Below, in pieces: positions 1 through 6,220 of a DNA stretch of 10,894 bases. A model generated the notes under the pieces. The model saw only the letters and a list, made by a program, of their open reading frames with translations. It was not told where the DNA came from and did not search any database. The number at the start of each line of letters is the position of its first letter. Position 1 is the first letter of the stretch. Source of the DNA: DASUGM01 sp036274055 (GTDB lineage: Bacteria > Acidobacteriota > Vicinamibacteria > Vicinamibacterales > SCN-69-37). The stretch is from assembly GCA_036274055.1 (NCBI GenBank), contig DASUGM010000168.1, positions 1 through 10,894 on the forward strand, written 5' to 3'. A program made the position numbers and the translations under genes.

Positions 1-920
1 TGCCATCGCCCGATGGCTCGATCGCCCATCGCCCATGTCGACGGCCGATCGATGACGATCACGCGTGCCTCGCCGGGCTTGAGCCGCATGTCCCAACGCG
101 GCCCGGCCGGTTCGTCGAACATCGCGACGGCTTCGCCGTCCATCAGATTCACCCACGACGCATACGGCACGCCCTTCGGCAACCGCACCATCGCCCGTAC
201 CGGACCGGCGCCGAGGTTGGTGGCAATCGCGACCCAGGCACGCGGGGTGTCGAAGAGCGCGACGTCGAGCCAGCGTGTTCCTCCTGACAACACCGAGGGC
301 TTGACGGTTGCCGGCCTCAGGAGCGAGAGCAACTCGTCGTTGCCGGTGAAGACCCTCGACACCGACAGGGCCGGCCACACCCATCCCGGCGTGCCGCCCT
401 TCGTGTCGGTCAACCCAGGACCGGTCGCGGTGCCGCCGTCGAAAGCCACGAAGCGCGCGCCGCGCGCCACCGCGCGCCAGACCAACGCCGGCACGACGGA
501 TGCAACCACACCGCTGGTGATGACGTCGACGCGCTGCGACGGCACGCCGCTGGTGAGCGTCAGCGGCCGCGGTGTCGCGACGACATCGACAGCGAGACCG
601 GCGTCGCGGGCCAGTCGCTGCAGTTCCGGCACCCCGGCGATCTGCGAGGCCGGCCAGGTGACGCTCTTGAATCCCGCGGCGGCAATCGCGACCAGGTCAT
701 CGAACTTCGGCGTGCCGGCCGGCGTCCCGCGGTACCAGATCGAGACGACCGGCTCAGGCGGATCCTGCGCGGCGGCAACCACGCTGCACGCCGCAACTAA
801 CAAGACCAGACAGCACCGTGAAGGGGCCTTGGAGGAATATTGAGGAGCGTGAAGGAGCTTCGGCTTCCAAAGAGCCGGAGCTCCTTCATGATCCTGCGCT
901 TTCCTCCAGAGATCCTTCAT
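1..920 (-). CDS. Exported glycosidase-like protein of unknown function, 3' end cut by the left edge
   Basis: The frame is open from an ATG at 920 to the left edge, about 306 codons, with no stop. Residues after the hydrophobic stretch CCLVLLVAACSVVAAA (codons 818-768) begin QDPPEPVVSIWYRGTPAG, so an exported protein cleaved after AAA is likely. The next part reads like the first strands and helices of a TIM barrel (FDDLVAIAAAGFKSVTWP). The last 90 residues look like a beta-sandwich ending in KPGEARVIVID, as at the C-termini of several glycosidases. I see no convincing catalytic acid pair and do not assign a reaction. The start is uncertain: ATG 920 lies inside repeat copy A, another in-frame ATG is at 986, and TTG 803 would leave almost no n-region. 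None has a Shine-Dalgarno motif. The opposite-strand reading of this stretch is low-complexity Ser/Thr/Arg and is a shadow. Confidence 0.6.
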   Translation of the reverse strand, partial: MKDLWRKAQDHEGAPALWKPKLLHAPQYSSKAPSRCCLVLLVAACSVVAAAQDPPEPVVSIWYRGTPAGTPKFDDLVAIAAAGFKSVTWPASQIAGVPELQRLARDAGLAVDVVATPRPLTLTSGVPSQRVDVITSGVVASVVPALVWRAVARGARFVAFDGGTATGPGLTDTKGGTPGWVWPALSVSRVFTGNDELLSLLRPATVKPSVLSGGTRWLDVALFDTPRAWVAIATNLGAGPVRAMVRLPKGVPYASWVNLMDGEAVAMFDEPAGPRWDMRLKPGEARVIVIDRPSTWAMGDRAIGRW

Positions 921-929
921 GGTGCTGTC
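809..929. repeat. Inverted-repeat element, copy A (about 121 bp)
   Basis: The ends are GACAGCACC and its exact complement GGTGCTGTC. The left arm (809-860) and the complement of the right arm match through most of their length. The apex stem is GGAGCT-CGGCT (854-865) against AGCCGGAGCTCC (873-884). The left end shares 16 bases, and the right end 22 bases (911-932), without mismatch with copy B at 4070-4185. AGG motifs on the left arm fall with GG at 823, 834, 844 and 854. The element lies between divergent genes and overlaps the apparent 5' end of the left-edge gene. No transposase is present, and no clear target-site duplication is visible. Confidence 0.8.
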
Positions 930-985
930 GAAGTGCCCCGGTAAACCGCCGGCGCTCTGCCCTCGTCTAATCTTCCATCGCGCCA

Positions 986-1011
986 TTGTCGAGCGCCATA
1001 TTGTTTAAAAT
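986..1011 (+). promoter_or_regulatory. Candidate promoter of padR, leaderless type
   Basis: A TAAAAT hexamer at 1006-1011 lies 9 bases before the PadR ATG at 1021. There is no Shine-Dalgarno sequence in the 20 bases before that ATG. A TTGTCG at 986-991 is a poor -35 with only a 14-base spacer. If the -10 is real, transcription would start at or just before the ATG. Confidence 0.3.
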
Positions 1012-1020
1012 GTCGTCATA

Positions 1021-1356
1021 ATGTCCACCTTCTCCGAAAAAGGCCTGCTAGGCGAGCTCGAACAACTGGTGCTGCTGGCGATCCCCCAGGCGGACGGGCC
1101 GGCCTACGCCGTCTCGATCCGCGACGCGATCGAGGCGCGAACCGGCATTTCCCTGGCGCGCGGCAGCGTCTACGTCGCGCTCGATCGGCTCGATCGCAAA
1201 GGATACGTAACCTCGTGGTTCGCCGATCCGACCGCGGAGCGCGGCGGCAAGGCGAAACGCTGCTTCGCAGTCAGCGCCGCCGGCCGGCGCGCCCTCGCCG
1301 CCGCCGAACAGGCGGTCGCGCGCATGCGCGCGTCGCGGCCGGCGAGGATTCGATGA
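1021..1356 (+). CDS. PadR-family transcriptional regulator
   Basis: This 111-residue protein is a short PadR winged helix. Residues 8-22 (LLGELEQLVLLAIPQ) and 28-40 (AYAVSIRDAIEAR) match the family's opening helices. Residues 46-62 (ARGSVYVALDRLDRKGY) are the recognition helix. The wing follows with PTAERGGKAKRCFAVSAAGRRAL (70-92). The protein ends after a short helix, as in the small PadR proteins that accompany ADOP permeases. Its stop overlaps the start of the permease gene (ATGA, 1353-1356), so the two are translationally coupled, and it probably represses this operon in response to an unknown ligand. The start is chosen because the family begins a few residues before GELEQLVLLAI. No ribosome binding site precedes it. 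Confidence 0.93.
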   Translation: MSTFSEKGLLGELEQLVLLAIPQADGPAYAVSIRDAIEARTGISLARGSVYVALDRLDRKGYVTSWFADPTAERGGKAKRCFAVSAAGRRALAAAEQAVARMRASRPARIR

Positions 1357-4043
1357 CGCCGCGATTGCCGCGCCTGGCCGGCTGGCTGCTGGCAGCGTTG
1401 GTCCCCGCGGAGTGGCGCGATTCGATCGCCGGCGATCTGATCGAGGAACGCGACCGGCGGCGTCGCGATCGCCGCTATGCCGGCGGACTGTGGGCCGCGT
1501 TTGCAGCGCTGCGCATCGCCTCCGGACTTGCGGTCGATCGCCGGCGCGGGCTCGTGGGCAAAGCCGAACACGTTTCTCGGAGGCTCAGCATGGACGGATT
1601 GCGTTTGGATCTCCATCAGGCGCTCAAGAGCCTGCGTAGCCAGCCGCTGTACGCCGCGATCGCGATTGCGATCCTCGCGATCGGCATCGGCGCCAACGCC
1701 GCGGTCTTCAACCTGATGAACTGGCTCATCCTGCGGCCGGTGCCCGGCGTTGCGCGGCCGGACGAGATGGTCTCAATCACCGCGACCGGAAGGACCAGCG
1801 CGTTCCTGGCGCCGATCTCGGTGCCCGACTTCGAGGCGCTGCGCCGAGGGCTGACCGGCCTGTCGGGCTTCGCGGCATATCAGAGTTACTCGCTGCACAT
1901 CGCGGCCCCGCCGGCGGCACCGCGCCGCGTCGAAGCCGAAGTCGTCAGCGGCAATTTCTTCGACGTCCTCGGCGCTGCGATCGCGGCAGGCCGCGGATTC
2001 ACGGCCGACGAGGGCGGATCGCCGGCCGCACCGCCGGCGATCGTCATCAGCGATCGCCTCTGGCGCACCGACTTCGCCGGCCGCGCCGACGTCGTCGGTC
2101 AGACGTTGCTCGTCAACGGCAAGGCGACGACCGTCGTCGGCGTCGCAGTCGCGGGGTTTCACGGCGCCAGGCTCACCGGCGGCGCCGACTTGTGGGTGCC
2201 GATCGCGCAGCAGGCGGTCGCGCTGCCGATGTACCGGCTTTCGGTGCTCACCAGCCGGCGGACGACGCCGTTCTTCGGCCTGGTCGGCCGGCGGGCGCCG
2301 GCGACGACGATTCAGCAAGTCGAAGCGCAGGCCGAAGCGGTACACGCGGGGCTTCTCGCGGCTTTTCCCGACGACACGCGGCTTGGGCGGTTGCGTTTCG
2401 CCGTCAGCGCCGGCACCGAATCGCGCCCGTGGGTACGTGATCGCCTGGCTAGCGCGATGACGCTGTTGATGGGCCTGGTCTCGCTGCTGCTCGCGCTCAC
2501 CGCCGCCAACGTCGGCAACCTGATGCTGGCGCGCGCGAAACAGCGCGAGGGCGAGCTTGCCACGCGTCTGGCGATCGGCGCGACGCGCGCGCGCGTGGCC
2601 CGCCTGCTGATCGTGGAGAGCGCGCTGCTGTCGTTCGCTGCCGGCGCGGTCGCCCTCGGAATCACGACGGCGGTGTCGCGACTGCTCGAAGGCACGGTGG
2701 TGCTCCAGGGGCTGCCGCCGATGGCCCGCGCCGCCATCGACTGGCGCGTGTTCACGTTTGCGATCGCGCTGTCGATGGCCATCTCGGTTGCCGCCGGACT
2801 GCTTCCGGCGTTGGCTGGCACCCGCGTCGACCTCGCCGCGACGTTGCGCGCCGCCGGCCGCTCGCAGAGCGCGCGCCGGCGCCGGCTTCGTCAGGCGCTG
2901 ACCGCCGCACAGATCGCGGTGTCGCTGACGCTGCTGGTCGGCGCGTTGCTGCTGGCGCGTTCGATGCTCACCCGGTTGACGACGAATGTCGGATTCAATG
3001 CCGGCGGCGTGCTGGCGTTTTCCGTCGAGCCCGGCCTGCAGGGATACGGACCGCGCCAGGAAGCGTTCTACCGCCGGCTGATCGACGCGGTTCGCCAGGT
3101 GCCGGGCGTGCGCGCGTCGGGACTTGCCTGGCTGCAGCCGTTTTCGCAGGGCGCCGCGGATACCGAGTTCAAGATCGCCGACGCGCCCGGGGACCAGAAG
3201 TTCTCCGCAAATTCGAACATGGTGTCGCCCGGATTCTTTGCCGCGATCGGTCTGCCGCTCGTCGAGGGGCGCGATTTCACCGACGCCGAATTCCAGCGCA
3301 AGGACGAGGGCGGGCGCGGCGTCGTGATTCTCACCGAATCACTGGCACGCCGGGCTTTTCCCGCCGGCAGTCCGGTCGGCCGGCGCATCGTCGTTCCGGA
3401 TGATCGGGTCCGGACCGTCGTCGGCGTTGTCGGCGACACCAAACTGCAGCGCGTTGCCGCCGCCGACAGCGACATGGTGTTCGAGCCGTTCGGGCAGACG
3501 TTTCCCTCCGGGTGGGCGTCGATGCTGGTGAAGCTCGATGGCGCCGACGCCGAGGTGGTGCCGCGGTTGCGGCAGACGGTGGCGGCGATCGATCCGGCGC
3601 TGCCGATCTACGACGTCACGCGGCTCGACGCGGCGATTGCCAGGCAGTTCGCCGACGACATCCTCGTCGCCCGCCTGACCATGGCATTTGCGTTGATCGC
3701 GACGCTCATCGCCGCGGTCGGCCTCTACGGCGTCCTCACTCGCGGCGTTGCCGAGCGTCATCGCGAGTTCGGCATCCGCGCCGCGCTTGGCGCCGCGCCC
3801 CGGCGCGTGGCGCGGTTGGTGACGACCGAAGCGTTGCTGGTACTCGTTACCGGTCTGGCCATCGGCGTGGGCCTGAGCGCCGCGCTATCGCGCGTCATCG
3901 CCAGCCGCCTGGCCGGCGTTACCGCCGCCGATCCGTGGTCGTATGCCGCAGCTGCCGCGGTGCTCATCGTCGCGACGACGCTGGCCGCGTGGCCGGCGGC
4001 GCGGCGGGCCGCACGGATTGGAGCGGGCGGGATCTTGCGGTAG
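1353..4043 (+). CDS. ADOP-type ABC transporter permease (MacB/FtsX-like, duplicated)
   Basis: This is an 896-residue inner-membrane permease of the acidobacterial duplicated orphan permease type. Residues 1-80 are the charged prefix domain (WRDSIAGDLIEERDRRRRDRR) typical of the group. A first MacB unit follows, with a membrane helix at about 100-124, an extracytoplasmic domain at 130-360, and helices near 366-388, 422-444 and 466-486 (NVGNLMLARAKQREGELATR at 386-405). A second unit repeats this with helices near 516-536, 770-795, 825-848 and 862-882. It contains RGVAERHREFGIRAALGA, the cytoplasmic loop that contacts an ATPase in FtsX-type permeases. No ATPase gene is adjacent, which is usual for the group, and the substrate is unknown. 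The frame is open further upstream to 1215, but the ATG at 1353 overlaps the padR stop and gives the proper prefix domain. Confidence 0.93.
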   Translation: MTPRLPRLAGWLLAALVPAEWRDSIAGDLIEERDRRRRDRRYAGGLWAAFAALRIASGLAVDRRRGLVGKAEHVSRRLSMDGLRLDLHQALKSLRSQPLYAAIAIAILAIGIGANAAVFNLMNWLILRPVPGVARPDEMVSITATGRTSAFLAPISVPDFEALRRGLTGLSGFAAYQSYSLHIAAPPAAPRRVEAEVVSGNFFDVLGAAIAAGRGFTADEGGSPAAPPAIVISDRLWRTDFAGRADVVGQTLLVNGKATTVVGVAVAGFHGARLTGGADLWVPIAQQAVALPMYRLSVLTSRRTTPFFGLVGRRAPATTIQQVEAQAEAVHAGLLAAFPDDTRLGRLRFAVSAGTESRPWVRDRLASAMTLLMGLVSLLLALTAANVGNLMLARAKQREGELATRLAIGATRARVARLLIVESALLSFAAGAVALGITTAVSRLLEGTVVLQGLPPMARAAIDWRVFTFAIALSMAISVAAGLLPALAGTRVDLAATLRAAGRSQSARRRRLRQALTAAQIAVSLTLLVGALLLARSMLTRLTTNVGFNAGGVLAFSVEPGLQGYGPRQEAFYRRLIDAVRQVPGVRASGLAWLQPFSQGAADTEFKIADAPGDQKFSANSNMVSPGFFAAIGLPLVEGRDFTDAEFQRKDEGGRGVVILTESLARRAFPAGSPVGRRIVVPDDRVRTVVGVVGDTKLQRVAAADSDMVFEPFGQTFPSGWASMLVKLDGADAEVVPRLRQTVAAIDPALPIYDVTRLDAAIARQFADDILVARLTMAFALIATLIAAVGLYGVLTRGVAERHREFGIRAALGAAPRRVARLVTTEALLVLVTGLAIGVGLSAALSRVIASRLAGVTAADPWSYAAAAAVLIVATTLAAWPAARRAARIGAGGILR

Positions 4044-4045
4044 GT

Positions 4046-4075
4046 GTCTGGATCGACGGCGTCTGGATCGACAGC
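4046..4075. repeat. 15-bp tandem direct duplication beside repeat copy B
   Basis: GTCTGGATCGACGGC at 4046-4060 is followed directly by GTCTGGATCGACAGC at 4061-4075, with one difference. It starts three bases after the permease stop codon, and its second unit runs into the left end of the inverted-repeat element. Confidence 0.75.
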
Positions 4076-4185
4076 ACCGTGAAGGATCGCTGGAGGAGTC
4101 TGTAGGATCTGAAGGAACACGCTCTTCTAAAGCAAGTTCCTTCACGCTCCTTCAACCTCCTTCAGTGATCCTTCATGGTGCTGTC
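4070..4185. repeat. Inverted-repeat element, copy B (about 116 bp)
   Basis: The ends are GACAGCACC and GGTGCTGTC, as in copy A, and both sides can be extended to CGACAG...CTGTCG. Outer arms pair as GACAGCACCGTGAAGGATC on the left against the complement GACAGCACCATGAAGGATC on the right. A perfect 9-bp inner stem, TGAAGGAAC (4110-4118) with GTTCCTTCA (4136-4144), encloses a 17-base loop. The left arm has GG of AGG motifs at 4084, 4095, 4105 and 4114. It sits between convergent genes, and the stop codon of the DinB-like gene lies in its right end. It could act as a bidirectional terminator, but it lacks a run of T on either strand. Confidence 0.85.
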
Positions 4186-4661
4186 GAAACCGCCTTTTCC
4201 AGCTGCTGCAGATGATGCACGCTGTGCCCGGCGAGCGTCGTCAGCAGATCGTTGACGTCGATCTGGCCGCGCTCGGGATGGGTGACCGGCGCGCGGCGCT
4301 GTTCTGGCGTCAGCGAGCCGGCGAGTTCGAGGTTCATCGCGCGCAGGGCGTCGAAACAGTTGAACGCGGTGACGGGATCGACAGCGTCGGCCTCGTGCAT
4401 CAGCGGATCCTGATCGAGAGGCTGGACGACGTAGTTGGGGATGCCGACGCCGAGCCGAACGCGGACGCCGAAGATCATCTCCCACTGCGTGACATGAACA
4501 ATCAGCTGCCGCAGCGTCCACTTGCCGGGCGCGAGCGGCGTCTGCCACTGCGCGTCGGCGATCCTGGCGCGAACGGCGCGATAGCGGTTGGCGGATTCGT
4601 CGAGGACGGCGACAGGATCGCGATCGCCGACGTACTGAGCGTATGGAGTCGGTGCAGCCAT
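4173..4661 (-). CDS. DinB-like four-helix-bundle protein
   Basis: This 162-residue protein resembles the DinB/YfiT-like superfamily of small metal-binding helical bundles. The fold is suggested by a helix at 16-37, then PGKWTLRQLIVHVTQWEMIF (45-64), then AGHSVHHLQQLEKA near the C-terminus. The probable metal ligands are His56, His146 and His150, in the spacing usual for the family. Members act on thiol cofactors or have no known activity, and no substrate can be assigned here. It starts seven bases after the stop of the small membrane-protein gene, so it is probably the last gene of the pirin operon. The final residues STAP and the TGA stop (4175-4173) are encoded by the end of repeat copy B, so the native C-terminus may have been replaced when the repeat arrived. 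Confidence 0.85.
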   Translation of the reverse strand: MAAPTPYAQYVGDRDPVAVLDESANRYRAVRARIADAQWQTPLAPGKWTLRQLIVHVTQWEMIFGVRVRLGVGIPNYVVQPLDQDPLMHEADAVDPVTAFNCFDALRAMNLELAGSLTPEQRRAPVTHPERGQIDVNDLLTTLAGHSVHHLQQLEKAVSTAP

Positions 4662-4668
4662 CCGCCGA

Positions 4669-4863
4669 TTATGCGCGATCGCCCCTCGTTCGCGCGCCGA
4701 TCACAGGCGTGCGCGCCGGCGGGTCGCTGGCCGGGAACGATTCATCCGATGCTTCGTCGACATTCACCGTATCGATGGGAGCGCGGCGCCGGCGCATCGC
4801 CCTCACCACGAGCCATGCGCCAGCCACGCCGCCGATGATCGCCGCCAGTTTCCACGCCCGCAT
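4669..4863 (-). CDS. Small single-helix membrane protein with SFPASDPPA motif
   Basis: This 64-residue protein begins MRAWKLAAIIGGVAGAWLVVRAMRRRR, one membrane helix (about 5-22) followed by a positive stop, giving a cytoplasmic tail. The tail carries VDEASDESFPASDPPARTPV (35-54). A DES-FPASDPP motif of this kind recurs in short uncharacterised bacterial proteins; that is from memory of the family, and no function is established. A good Shine-Dalgarno sequence, GAGGAG, lies 5 bases before the ATG and overlaps the region of the pirin stop codon. The gene is only 9 bases from pirin upstream and 7 from the DinB-like gene downstream. Its anchor, conserved tail motif and ribosome binding site make it convincing despite the small size. 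Confidence 0.8.
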   Translation of the reverse strand: MRAWKLAAIIGGVAGAWLVVRAMRRRRAPIDTVNVDEASDESFPASDPPARTPVIGARTRGDRA

Positions 4864-4872
4864 CCCGACTCC

Positions 4873-5571
4873 TCAGGCGAGATCGAACACCAGCACCTCG
4901 GCGTCGGAGATCGCCTCGATGGCAAGGCCGGTCTCCGCTGAAACCGCCGCGCCGTCGCCCTCAGCCAGTGTGACACCGTTCAGCGTCACCTGGCCGCGCG
5001 CGATCTGGACCCAGGCGTGGCGTCCCGCCGCCACCGAATGGTCGAGCCGCGTGCCCGCATCGAGCACGCCCGCAAACAACTTCGCGTCCTGGTGGATGTC
5101 GAGCGATCCGTCGGCGCCATCCGGCGAGATCAGCAGCGCCAGCCGGTTGCGGCGCTGCTCGAGCGGAAACGGTCGATCTTCATAGCGCGCCGGAACGCCG
5201 GGCCGATCCGGAGTAATCCACACTTGCAGAAAGTGGACCGGAGCTGTGGCCGACTCGTTGCGCTCGCTGTGGACGATGCCCGAGCCGGCACTCATCCGCT
5301 GCACGATGCCCGGACGGATGACGCCGCGGCTGCCGGTGTTGTCGGCGTGCTCGACCGCGCCGTCAAGCACGTAGGTGATGATTTCCATGTCGCGATGCGG
5401 ATGGGCGCCGAAGCCGCGTCCGGGAGCGACGCGGTCTTCGTTCAACACCCGCAGCGATCGAAATCCCATCTGGCCGGGATCGAAGTAGTCGCCGAACGAG
5501 AAGGTGTGGTGCGTGTCCAGCCAACCGAAGTCGAAGTGGCCCCTTTCGGATGCTTTTCGAACAGTGATCAT
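4873..5571 (-). CDS. Pirin-family bicupin (YhhW-like)
   Basis: This 232-residue protein has the full length of the short bacterial pirins such as E. coli YhhW, which shows quercetin 2,3-dioxygenase activity in vitro. The opening matches the family (RKASERGHFDFGWLDTHHTFSFGDYFDP). The N-terminal cupin holds the metal ligands His57 and His59 (GAHPHRDME), His101 and Glu103 (GIVHSERN). The C-terminal cupin (about 150-232) lacks a metal site, as is usual. The start has an AAGGA ribosome binding site 8 bases upstream. It lies downstream of doxX and upstream of a small membrane protein and a DinB-like gene, all on the same strand. Pirins often sit next to doxX genes. A cytoplasmic role in handling flavonoid-like or electrophilic compounds is likely, but the physiological substrate is not known. 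Confidence 0.95.
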   Translation of the reverse strand: MITVRKASERGHFDFGWLDTHHTFSFGDYFDPGQMGFRSLRVLNEDRVAPGRGFGAHPHRDMEIITYVLDGAVEHADNTGSRGVIRPGIVQRMSAGSGIVHSERNESATAPVHFLQVWITPDRPGVPARYEDRPFPLEQRRNRLALLISPDGADGSLDIHQDAKLFAGVLDAGTRLDHSVAAGRHAWVQIARGQVTLNGVTLAEGDGAAVSAETGLAIEAISDAEVLVFDLA

Positions 5572-5589
5572 GACTTTGTTCCTTGTCTT

Positions 5590-5624
5590 GGCCCTGGGCC
5601 CTGGGCCCTAGGCCCTAGGCCCTA
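5590..5624. repeat. Heptamer tandem repeat, GGCCCTG/GGCCCTA, 5 units
   Basis: The units at 5590, 5597, 5604, 5611 and 5618 are GGCCCTG twice, then GGCCCTA three times. The sequence is rich in self-complementary GGGCCC and CCTAGG and could fold. It lies in the intergenic space just upstream of pirin on the minus strand. Confidence 0.95.
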
Positions 5625-5630
5625 GGCTGA

Positions 5631-5676
<46 letters not shown>

Positions 5677-5678
5677 TG

Positions 5679-6131
5679 TTACGCCGCACGCTTGAAGTCG
5701 ATCTCGTCGCGCCGGACTGGCGCAGCGCCGCCGAACAGTCGCGCATCCACTGAATACGCGCCGGCGCCGGTCATGACCATCGCGAGCAGGACCAGCATCA
5801 GCGTGAACGGAAACTCGAAGCCGTTGTTCTGCGCGAAGAAGCCGTTGCCGATGTGCACGAGCCCGATCGCCACCGCCATCGTGAAGGCGAGAAGCGCGCT
5901 GGCCACGCGGGTGCCCAGACCGGCGATGAGCGCGAGACCGCCGACCAGTTCCACCGTGATGAGAATCGCGGCGTTGATCGTGGGCAGCGGCATGCCGGCA
6001 GCGGCGAGGTAGCCAGAGAGTCCGGTGAGGCCGAACACCGTCAGCTTCTGCCAGCCGTGCGCGACAAAGACGATGCCGAGTGCGGCGCGCAGCAACAACA
6101 ACGCGCGATGGTTCCAGGTCTGTTGAGTCAT
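5679..6131 (-). CDS. DoxX-family integral membrane protein
   Basis: This 150-residue protein has the four-helix layout of DoxX. Helix 1 begins LLLLRAALGIVFVAHGWQKL (11-30), the diagnostic opening of the family. Later helices are near 56-72 (NAAILITVELVGGLALIAGL), 79-94 (VASALLAFTMAVAIGLV) and 107-125 (FPFTLMLVLLAMVMTGAGAY). Members are quinone- or thiol-linked redox membrane proteins in several studied cases, but the role of this one is not determined. The frame is open much further upstream, but the ATG at 6131 has an AAGGAG ribosome binding site 6 bases away and gives the normal family length. An operator-like inverted repeat lies about 35-50 bases upstream. The gene sits between marR and pirin on the same strand and may share transcripts with the pirin operon through the heptamer repeat. 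Confidence 0.93.
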   Translation of the reverse strand: MTQQTWNHRALLLLRAALGIVFVAHGWQKLTVFGLTGLSGYLAAAGMPLPTINAAILITVELVGGLALIAGLGTRVASALLAFTMAVAIGLVHIGNGFFAQNNGFEFPFTLMLVLLAMVMTGAGAYSVDARLFGGAAPVRRDEIDFKRAA

Positions 6132-6163
6132 GAGATCTCCTTCGTTGTGAATGTGAAAACGAT

Positions 6164-6181
6164 TGTCGTTAAAACGAATAT
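6164..6181. promoter_or_regulatory. Operator-like site upstream of doxX
   Basis: TCGTTAAAACGA at 6166-6177 is an inverted repeat with two central bases. The run GTTAAAACGAATAT (6168-6181) matches GTTTAAACGAATAT in the marR promoter at 13 of 14 positions. It is the natural candidate for a second binding site of the neighbouring MarR protein. I could not define a good doxX promoter around it. Confidence 0.55.
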
Positions 6182-6220
6182 ATGATGCGTGAAGCCTGTC
6201 GGTGGTTTCATCGTCCCTCC

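Noticed and set aside
13..843. Long plus-strand reading frame of 276 codons opposite the left-edge gene
   Set aside because: Its product is Ser/Thr/Arg/Ala-rich with no domain or signal. The minus-strand frame of the same stretch gives a signal peptide and recognisable strand patterns.
1001..1012. TTGTTTAAA before padR as a further MarR operator
   Set aside because: It shares only the AT-rich core with the marR site and lacks CGAATAT and the inverted repeat, so chance similarity in a promoter is more likely.
1215..1352. Upstream extension of the permease frame to an ATG at 1215
   Set aside because: The extension lies inside padR in another frame and is Arg-rich. The ATG at 1353 gives the normal prefix-domain N-terminus and the ATGA overlap.
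4070..4185. Intrinsic transcription terminator or integron attC site
   Set aside because: The hairpin has no T-run on either side, a second copy lies between divergent genes, and there is no integrase or cassette structure. A terminating role of copy B remains possible but cannot be shown.
4212..4838. Plus-strand reading frame of 208 codons opposite the DinB-like gene
   Set aside because: The minus strand encodes a protein with the DinB-type histidine triad and the small membrane protein. The plus-strand product has no domain features and an Arg-rich end.
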